Under the pieces are notes generated by a model. It had not been told where the DNA came from. It saw only the letters and a program-made list of their open reading frames with translations, and searched no databases. A stretch of DNA of 57,412 bases from Streptomyces poonensis (GTDB lineage Bacteria; Actinomycetota; Actinomycetes; Streptomycetales; Streptomycetaceae), in assembly GCF_014650915.1 (NCBI RefSeq), contig NZ_BMVW01000019.1, positions 1 to 57,412 on the forward strand. The letters run 5' to 3'. Within the stretch, counting starts at the first letter, position 1, and every line of letters starts with the position of its first letter. The translations under genes were made by a program, and so were the position numbers. This document shows, in pieces, positions 1-7,100 of the stretch.

Positions 1-65
1 CTAAGCCTTACAGCGCCGATGGTACTGCAGGGGGGACCCTGTGGGAGAGTAGGACGCCGCCGAAC
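1..65 (+). rRNA. rrf: 5S ribosomal RNA, 3' part (5' end outside window)
   Basis: The first 65 bases match the 3' half of actinobacterial 5S rRNA, including the conserved GCGCCGATGGTACTGCAGGG region and the terminal CGCCGCCGAAC that pairs with the missing 5' end. It is the last gene of an rRNA operon whose 16S and 23S genes lie to the left of the window. A rho-independent terminator follows directly, so no tRNA is cotranscribed behind the 5S. Confidence 0.95.
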
Positions 66-74
66 AATTTTTGC

Positions 75-118
75 AAGAGTTGGTCCCCGGACTTCAGTTC
101 GGGGACCAACTCTTTTTT
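75..118 (+). terminator. rRNA operon terminator
   Basis: A 15-bp perfect stem (75-89 with 100-114) with a 10-base loop is followed by a run of T residues to 118. This is a classic intrinsic terminator placed 10 bases after the 5S gene. Confidence 0.93.
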
Positions 119-163
119 ATTTTGTGTCACTTCGCGTTCACGTTGCGCGATCACCATCCAGTC

Positions 164-841
164 ATGGCTACCGTGGGAATGCTCAGGGCGGCGGGTATCG
201 GTGTCGGTGACGAGGTCATCGTGCCGGCGTTCGGCAACGTCGAGGTCGCCGAGGCCGTGGCACTGACCGGTGCTGTGCCGGTTTTCGCCGACATAGATCC
301 GGTGACGTACTGCCTCGATCCCAGAGCGGTGGACGCGGTCGTCACCCCGCAGTCGGCCGCTGTCGTCGTCGTACATCGCTTCGGCCGGTCGGCCGACGTC
401 ACGCGGTTGCGTGCCCTCGCCGAGCGGCGCGGGCTGCTGGTCCTGGAGCAGGGTGACTCCGAGGCGTCGTACGACGAGGTCGCCCAGCGCAGGGAACGGG
501 CCGCCTACCTCGACGCCAAGCTGAGCGGGGTGCGGACGCCGGAGGAGGCCGAGGGGCACACGTACCAGCAGTACGTCGTGCGGGTGCCGGGCAACGGGCG
601 GCCGGACCGGGACGCCTTCGCGCGCGCCGTGCGGGCGCGGGGAGTCGAGTGCCGGGTGCCGGTGAAGACTCCCGTGCACCGTATGCCGGCGTTCCGGCAG
701 GACGTGTGTCTGCCGGAGACCGAGCGGGCCGCTGACGAAACGCTGGCGCTGCCCGTGGACGCTTCGCTGACCAGACGGGACATGCAGCGGATCGTCGCCG
801 CGTGCAACGCGCTCGGTGGACTGCTGCAGCCCGCTTTCTGA
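164..841 (+). CDS. Shortened DegT/DnrJ/EryC1/StrS aminotransferase-like protein (likely inactive)
   Basis: The 225-residue product resembles the PLP-dependent sugar aminotransferase family, which is usually about 370 residues. The N-terminal part has the family segment GDEVIVPAFGNVEVAEA and then FADIDPVTYCLDP, and the C-terminal third has HTYQQYVVRVPG and the LP..E.A..E.LALPV tail. The middle is missing: after VLEQGDSEASYDE the sequence jumps to the C-terminal half. The Asp-Ala-Ala..G block, the FSF motif and the catalytic PLP-lysine loop are all absent. Start chosen at ATG 164, where similarity begins; no convincing ribosome site is visible. It sits between the rRNA operon and a tRNA gene. 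An internally deleted relic or a pseudo-enzyme are both possible; classical transaminase activity is unlikely. Confidence 0.65.
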   Translation: MATVGMLRAAGIGVGDEVIVPAFGNVEVAEAVALTGAVPVFADIDPVTYCLDPRAVDAVVTPQSAAVVVVHRFGRSADVTRLRALAERRGLLVLEQGDSEASYDEVAQRRERAAYLDAKLSGVRTPEEAEGHTYQQYVVRVPGNGRPDRDAFARAVRARGVECRVPVKTPVHRMPAFRQDVCLPETERAADETLALPVDASLTRRDMQRIVAACNALGGLLQPAF

Positions 842-856
842 TCCCTTCGGACGCGG

Positions 857-886
857 TTGGGAGCACGGGTCCGTTCGGGGTATGAT
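857..886 (+). promoter_or_regulatory. Putative promoter of tRNA-Thr
   Basis: TTGGGA at 857-862 and TATGAT at 881-886 are separated by 18 bases, matching the housekeeping sigma (HrdB) pattern, about 39 bases upstream of the tRNA 5' end. Confidence 0.6.
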
Positions 887-924
887 CTATTCCGTTGCCG
901 CGAGGGAAACCTTGAAAGCGACAG

Positions 925-997
925 GCCCCTATAGCTCAGTCGGCAGAGCGTCTCCATGGTAAGGAGAAGGTCAACGGTTCGATTCCGTTTGGGGGCT
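925..997 (+). tRNA. tRNA-Thr (anticodon GGT)
   Basis: A 73-base cloverleaf can be drawn: acceptor GCCCCTA pairs with TGGGGGC and the D stem is GCTC/GAGC. The anticodon stem TCTCC/GGAGA encloses the loop ATGGTAA, giving anticodon GGT. The T stem AACGG/CCGTT encloses TTCGATT. It reads ACC threonine codons, which dominate in high-GC genomes. CCA is not encoded at the 3' end. Confidence 0.95.
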
Positions 998-1004
998 CCG
1001 ACAG

Positions 1005-1034
1005 AAAGGCCCCGCCCATTCGGGCGGGGCCTTT
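1005..1034. terminator. Bidirectional terminator between tRNA-Thr and osaC
   Basis: A perfect 13-bp stem, AAAGGCCCCGCCC (1005-1017) with its complement (1022-1034), has an ATTC loop and A/T ends on both sides. It lies between the plus-strand tRNA and the 3' end of the minus-strand osaC, so it can serve both. Confidence 0.85.
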
Positions 1035-1056
1035 CGCGTGTTCTCAGTCCTGCTCC

Positions 1057-3810
1057 TCAGTCCTTCTGGAGGCCCGGTACACGCATCGCCAGAATCGCCA
1101 TGTCGTCCGAGGGGGCGTCGGAGGCGAAGCGCTCGACCGCGCGCATGATGCGGGCCGCCACAGCGCCCGCCGTCAGGCCCGTACAGGCCGTCAGGACGTC
1201 CGCGAGACCGTCGTCCCCGAGCATGCGGGTGCCCTCGCGGCGTTCGGTGACGCCGTCCGTCACGCACAGCAGGACGTCGCCCGGGTCGAGCCGTACCTCC
1301 TGCTCGTACAGGTCGAGCTCTTCCATGACGCCGAGCAGCGGCTGCGGCTCGGCGGCCGGCTCGACGGTGCCGTCCTGGCGCAGGCGCAGCGGCAGCGGGT
1401 GGCCGGCGCAGACGACCTTCAGCAGCGCACCGCCGTCCTCCTGCGGCCACAGCTCGCCGTACAGCAGGGTGAGGAAGCGGCCGCGGTCGCCCTCGTCGAG
1501 GATCGCTGAGTTCAGGCGCTCCAGCACCATCGGCCCGCTCAGGCCCTCCCGGGCCAGCAGCCGGAGCGCGTGCCGGGCGAGGCCGGTGACCGCGGCCGCG
1601 TTCGGGCCCGTACCGCAGACGTCGCCGATGGCGAAGCCGTACGCGCCGTCGCGGATCGGGAACAGGTCGTAGAAGTCGCCGCCGACCTCGTTGCCCTCGC
1701 CCGCCGCCCGGTAGATGACGTCGACCTCCACGCCGTCGATGTCCGGCAGGCCGGGCGGGAGCAGGCTGCGCTGGAGGGACTGGCTGATGGCCATGCGCTC
1801 CGAGTACAGGCGGGCGTTGTCCAGGGCCAGGGCGGCCCGGCGGCTGAGGTCCTCGGCCAGTTCCAGGATCTCCTGGCGGAAGTGCTCGTCCGTGGGCTTG
1901 CCCAGCGTCAGCATGCCGATCACGCGGTTGCGGGCCACGAGGGGCAGGACGACCGTCTCGCCGCCCACCGCGGCGGCCGTCGCCAGTGTCGTACCGATGC
2001 CCGAGCTGACCGTGGCGGGCTCGTTCAGGCCCAGGCTGCGCATGGACTGGCGCAGTGCCGCCTGGTGGGCCGCCTCGGCGGGGGCCGACCAGATCCGGGC
2101 GCCGGGGGTAGGGATCGGCTCCGGCGGGCGGATCTTCGACAGGAGGGCCTTGAGGCCGTCGATGCGCTCCTCGTCCTCGTGGAGAACGTACGAGAGGTAC
2201 GGCTCCGAGGCCTGGTCGGCGATCGTGTAGACCGCGCACCAGGTGGCGAGGGTCGGGATGGTCATCTGGGCCATCAGGGCCAGGGTCTGGTCGCGGTCCA
2301 AGGTGCCCGCGAGCAGGTCGGACGCCTCGACCAGGAAGCTGAGCGAACCGCGGCGCAGCCGCTCCAGCTCGCCCAGGCGGGCCGACTCCACGGCGAGCGC
2401 GATGCGGTCGGCGGCGAACTGCAGCCGCAGCGCCTCCTCGTTGGAGTAGCGGCCGGAGGCCTCCGCCGCGACGCCCAGCGAGCCCGTGAGACGGCCCTCG
2501 ACCTTGAGCGGGACCGTGACCACCGAACGCATGCCCGTGCCGTTGAGCAGGGGTACGGCGCCGGGGACGGCCGTGAGGTCGTCGTGGACCGCGGGCATGC
2601 GGGCCGAGCCGTAGCGGCCGGGGCCGGCCTCCACGGGCACGCGGGCGAAGCGCTGGCGGGCGGAGGGCAGGCCGGTGGAGGCGCGCACCTCCAGCTCCGT
2701 CTCGTCGTCGGTGGCCAGGAGCAGGAAGGCCGCGTCGCTGTCGAGCATGTCGCGTGCGCGTTCGACGGTGCGCTGGAGCAGGCCGTCCAGGTCGTCGGGG
2801 GCGGGCGAGCCGATGAAGACCTCGAAGGGGTCCGCGCTCGGGCTCTCGGACGCGGTCGCCGCGTCGGAGGACGAGCCCCGCAGCGGAGTCTGCAGGACGG
2901 CGCGCTCGTGGTCCCGTACGAGCAGACAGACCGTGGACGGATCGCCGTCCGTGTCGCGTACGCGCAGGTGGGAGGCGTAGACGGGGGTCACGCGGCCGTT
3001 GGCGCCGCGGATGCCGTAGCTGCCTTCCCAGCGGGAGAGCTGAAGGGCCTCGGCGATGCCGGTGCTGGTGCCCGGGGTGTGCGGCCAGGCGGCGAGGTCG
3101 GTGAGGGGCTTGCCGACGACCTGCTCGGCGGGGTAGCCGAAGAGTTCCTCGGCGTCCTCGTTCCAGGCGCTGAGCGCGCCCGTGCGGTCGATCTGGACGA
3201 CCGCGACACGTACCCGGCCGTCGGTGAGCGGCAGGAGTTCCGCCGGCAGCGAGGGGCCGGCGGCGCGGGTGCCCACCGGGCGTTCGGGGAGATCGAGCTG
3301 GAACCAGACCTGCTTCTGCGTGGGCGTGTACTCGACACCCCAGCGGGCGGCCAGAGCCGCGCAGAGCTGCAGGCCGCGGCCGCCCTCACGGTCGGGGCTG
3401 CCCATGCTGACGGCTTCGGCCTGGAGGGGAATCTCACGTTCGGGATATCTGTCGGCGACCTCGATGCGGACGCCGTCGTCGGTGCGCAGGCACAGGACGT
3501 CGGCCGAGGTGCCCGCGTGCACCACCGCGTTGGTGACCAGCTCGCTGGTGAGGACCACGGCGTCGTCGACGATGTCGGCGAAGCCCCAGCCCTGGAGGGT
3601 GTCGCGGACGAAGGAGCGGGCGGTCGCGACCGATCGCCCGACGGGCTCGAAACTGGCGGCCGCGCGCGCGGTGATCACAGAACTCCTTGTCCGGGTGTCT
3701 GCCTGCGGGTGTCCGCAGCCGACCCGCTCCTGCGGGGGCAGAAGCAGAGAATGGTGCTCCGTCGGCCGAGGTTCCTGGGGCGCTCCCCCAGGATGCAGTC
3801 CGGTGGTCAT
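1057..3810 (-). CDS. osaC: OsaC: multidomain regulator (RsbW-like kinase, PAS, GAF, PP2C phosphatase)
   Basis: The 917-residue protein has, in order, an RsbW/anti-sigma type HATPase (about 45-170, with ELVTNAVVHAG and REGGRGLQL), a PAS domain (about 190-290, GALSAWNEDAEELFGY), a first GAF (about 335-475), a second, weaker GAF (about 495-680), and a C-terminal SpoIIE/PP2C phosphatase (about 695-917, with GGDFYDLF, GDVCGTG and SDDMAIL). In S. coelicolor OsaC modulates the osmotic-stress sigma factor SigB; the kinase and phosphatase domains suit partner switching. The start is uncertain. ATG 3810 has GGAGGGG about 10 bases upstream. GTG at 3678 has a better AAGGAG site and begins right at the HATPase, giving 873 residues. 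The gene diverges from osaA across about 380 bp. Confidence 0.9.
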   Translation of the reverse strand: MTTGLHPGGAPQEPRPTEHHSLLLPPQERVGCGHPQADTRTRSSVITARAAASFEPVGRSVATARSFVRDTLQGWGFADIVDDAVVLTSELVTNAVVHAGTSADVLCLRTDDGVRIEVADRYPEREIPLQAEAVSMGSPDREGGRGLQLCAALAARWGVEYTPTQKQVWFQLDLPERPVGTRAAGPSLPAELLPLTDGRVRVAVVQIDRTGALSAWNEDAEELFGYPAEQVVGKPLTDLAAWPHTPGTSTGIAEALQLSRWEGSYGIRGANGRVTPVYASHLRVRDTDGDPSTVCLLVRDHERAVLQTPLRGSSSDAATASESPSADPFEVFIGSPAPDDLDGLLQRTVERARDMLDSDAAFLLLATDDETELEVRASTGLPSARQRFARVPVEAGPGRYGSARMPAVHDDLTAVPGAVPLLNGTGMRSVVTVPLKVEGRLTGSLGVAAEASGRYSNEEALRLQFAADRIALAVESARLGELERLRRGSLSFLVEASDLLAGTLDRDQTLALMAQMTIPTLATWCAVYTIADQASEPYLSYVLHEDEERIDGLKALLSKIRPPEPIPTPGARIWSAPAEAAHQAALRQSMRSLGLNEPATVSSGIGTTLATAAAVGGETVVLPLVARNRVIGMLTLGKPTDEHFRQEILELAEDLSRRAALALDNARLYSERMAISQSLQRSLLPPGLPDIDGVEVDVIYRAAGEGNEVGGDFYDLFPIRDGAYGFAIGDVCGTGPNAAAVTGLARHALRLLAREGLSGPMVLERLNSAILDEGDRGRFLTLLYGELWPQEDGGALLKVVCAGHPLPLRLRQDGTVEPAAEPQPLLGVMEELDLYEQEVRLDPGDVLLCVTDGVTERREGTRMLGDDGLADVLTACTGLTAGAVAARIMRAVERFASDAPSDDMAILAMRVPGLQKD

Positions 3811-4190
3811 GGTGCGGCCGCCCCTCCGATGCCTGCCCGCTCGTGCTCGTGCCACCGCCCAGGCCGGACGGGCCGGCACGGCTGGACAGCCGCATGCAAG
3901 GTTACTTACCTTCGCCGTCCATGCGGATGCCGGTCGCCTGTGATTCCGCCCCGGGCGTGCGGACGATGTGCGAAGCTGCCGAACTGTTATGGCCTGGTTC
4001 AGCCATGGTGAAACACTGGGCAAGCTTCTAGGGAAGGTCCGGCCAGGTCGAGTGCCTTCCGTACAAGCGGGCAGCAGCATTCCGGCGGGTCCTGGTATAT
4101 CGAGGCGGCGCCGCGCGGCCGTGCGCGGCACGCCGAGCAGCACCTGAAACACGCAGAGCAGTGATGGTCGACCCCTGCGGGAGGGACACA
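3811..4190. other. Divergent osaC/osaA intergenic region
   Basis: This 380-bp non-coding stretch must carry the promoters of both osaC and osaA. I see a TATATC hexamer at about 4096 that could be a -10 element for osaA, but no convincing -35. No GGGTAC/T SigB-type -10 on the minus strand was found by eye. An open frame runs into this region upstream of osaC, but it has no conserved content. Confidence 0.5.
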
Positions 4191-7100
4191 GTGGAGTCTG
4201 GCGCAGCGGCGCGGGGCACGAAGACGCGCGCGAAAGGCGGACAGTCCCTGGGCAGCAGTAAGCGCACACCGCGCAACGGCACCACCGCAGTGGACACGGC
4301 GTCCCTGAACCGGCTGCTCGCGGCCCTGGAGGCGGTCCGCGACGGCAACTTCCGCAAGCGCTTGCCGGTCACCGGCGACGGCGTGATGTCGGAGATCGCG
4401 GCCGTGTTCAACGAGGTGGCCGACCGCAATCTGCATCTGACCGGTGAGCTGTCGCGCGTGCGGCGTGTGGTGGGCCGTGAGGGCAAGCTGACCGAGCGGC
4501 TGGAGACGGGCGCCTGCGAGGGGTCCTGGGCGGCGGCGATCGACGCCTCCAACGCGCTGGTCGACGATCTGGCGCGGCCCGTGTCCGAGGTCGGCCGGGT
4601 GCTGTCGGCGGTGGCCGAGGGCGATCTGTCGCAGCGCATGGAGCTGCGGGCGCTGAGCACGGACGGGAACGGGCATCCGCTGCGCGGGGAGTTCCTCAAG
4701 GTCGGGCGCACGGTCAACAATCTGGTGGACCAGCTGTCGACGTTCACCGACGAGGTCACGCGGGTGGCCAGCGAGGTGGGCACCGAGGGCAAGCTGGGCG
4801 GCCAGGCGCGGGTGCGCGGGATGTCCGGTTCGTGGAAGGACCTGACCGACTCCGTCAACACGATGGCGTACCGGCTCACCGCGCAGGTGCGGGACATCGC
4901 GCTGGTGACGACGGCGGTCGCCAAGGGCGATCTGTCGCGCAAGGTCACGGTGCACGTGGCCGGCGAGATGCTGGAGCTGAAGAACACCGTCAACACGATG
5001 GTGGACCAGCTGTCCTCGTTCTCGTCCGAGGTGACGCGCGTTGCGCGCGAGGTGGGCGTCGAGGGTGAGCTGGGCGGCCAGGCGCAGGTCCCGGGCGTGG
5101 CCGGCGTCTGGAAGGACCTCACCGACTCGGTGAACCTGATGGCCGGCAACCTCACGGCCCAGGTACGTGGGATCGCGCAGGTGACCACCGCCGTCGCCAA
5201 CGGTGACCTGTCACGGAAGGTGACCGTGAGTGCGCGCGGCGAGGTCGCGCAGCTCGCCGAGACGATCAACCAGATGACCGAGACGCTGCGGACGTTCGCG
5301 GACGAGGTCACGCGGGTCGCCAACGAGGTCGGCGGAGAGGGCCGCCTCGGCGGTCAGGCGAACGTGCCGGGCGCGGCCGGGACGTGGAAGGACCTCACGG
5401 ACTCCGTCAACACGGTCTTCCGGAACCTGACCACGCAGGTGAGGGACATCGCGGCGGTGACGACGGCCGTGGCAAACGGTGATCTGTCGCAGAAGGTCAC
5501 CGTCGACGTCGCCGGCGAGATGCTGGAGCTCAAGAACACCGTCAACACGATGGTGGACCAGCTCTCCTCGTTCGGCGCCGAGGTCACGCGCGTGGCCCGG
5601 GAGATCGGCGTCGAGGGTGAGCTGGGCGGCCAGGCGCAGGTGCCGGGCGCGGCCGGGACCTGGAAGGACCTCACGGACTCCGTCAATACGGCGTTCCGCA
5701 ACCTCACCGGACAGGTGAGGAACATCGCCCAGGTGACGACGGCGGTGGCCAACGGCGACCTCTCGCAGAAGGTCACCGTCGACGTGTCCGGCGAGATGCT
5801 CCAGCTGAAGAACACCGTCAACACGATGGTGGACCAGCTGTCGAGCTTCGCCGACCAGGTCACCCGTATGGCCCGGGACGTGGGCACGGAGGGCCGCCTC
5901 GGCGGTCAGGCGCGCGTGGACGGCGTGTCGGGCACGTGGAAGGAGCTCACCGACTCCGTCAACTTCATGGCGGGGAACCTGACCTCGCAGGTGCGGCAGA
6001 TCGCCCAGGTGACGACGGCGGTGGCGCGCGGTGATCTGTCGCAGAAGATCGACGTGGACGCGCGCGGGGAGATCCTCGAGCTGAAGAACACCATCAATAC
6101 GATGGTCGACCAGCTCTCCGCGTTCGCCGACCAAGTGACACGTGTGGCGCGTGAGGTGGGTACGGAGGGCCGGCTCGGCGGTCAGGCGCAGGTGCCCGGT
6201 GTCGCCGGTGTGTGGCGGGACCTCACCGACTCCGTGAACGGCATGGCGGGCAACCTCACCGCCCAGGTGCGCAACATCGCGCAGGTCGCGACGGCGGTGG
6301 CGCGCGGTGATCTGTCGCAGAAGATCGACGTGGACGCGCGCGGGGAGATCCTCGAGCTGAAGAACACCCTCAACACGATGGTGGACCAGCTGTCCAACTT
6401 CGCCGAGCAGGTCACGCGCGTGGCCCGTGAGGTGGGCACCGAGGGCATGCTCGGCGGCCAGGCCGAGGTCCAGGGTGTCTCCGGCACCTGGAAGGACCTC
6501 ACGCAGTCCGTGAACGGCATGGCCAACAACCTGACCATGCAGGTGCGGAACATCGCCGAGGTCACGACGGCGGTCGCCAACGGCGATCTGTCGAAGAAGA
6601 TCACGGTCGACGCCAAGGGCGAGATCCTCGAGCTCGTCACGACCGTCAACACGATGGTGGACCAGCTGTCCAACTTCGCCGAGCAGGTGACCCGCGTGGC
6701 CCGCGAGGTGGGTACGGAGGGCCAGCTGGGCGGCCAGGCCCGGGTGCCCGGCGTCTCCGGCATCTGGAAGGACCTGACGGACAACGTCAACGTCATGGCC
6801 AACAACCTGACCGGCCAGGTGCGCAACATCTCGCAGGTCGCCACCGCGGTCGCCAACGGTGACCTCACCAAGAAGGTCACCGTCGAGGCCAGCGGCGAGG
6901 TGGCCCAGCTCGCCGACACCGTCAACACGATGGTGAAGACCCTGAGCTCGTTCGCCGACCAGGTGACCCGGGTGGCCCGCGAGGTGGGCACGGACGGCAT
7001 CCTCGGCGGTCAGGCGCGCGTGCCGGGCGTGTCCGGCACGTGGAAGGACCTCACCGAGTCCGTGAACCAGATGGCGTCCAACCTGACCGGCCAGGTGCGC

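Noticed and set aside
1570..4011. Long plus-strand open frame opposite osaC
   Set aside because: It is a GC-bias shadow of osaC; the translation is Gly/Ala/Arg/Val low-diversity with no domain, while osaC has five recognisable domains.
3811..4269. N-terminal extension of osaC into the divergent region
   Set aside because: The extra residues are Arg/Pro-rich, unconserved in character and overlap the osaA start; starts at 3810 or 3678 are better supported.
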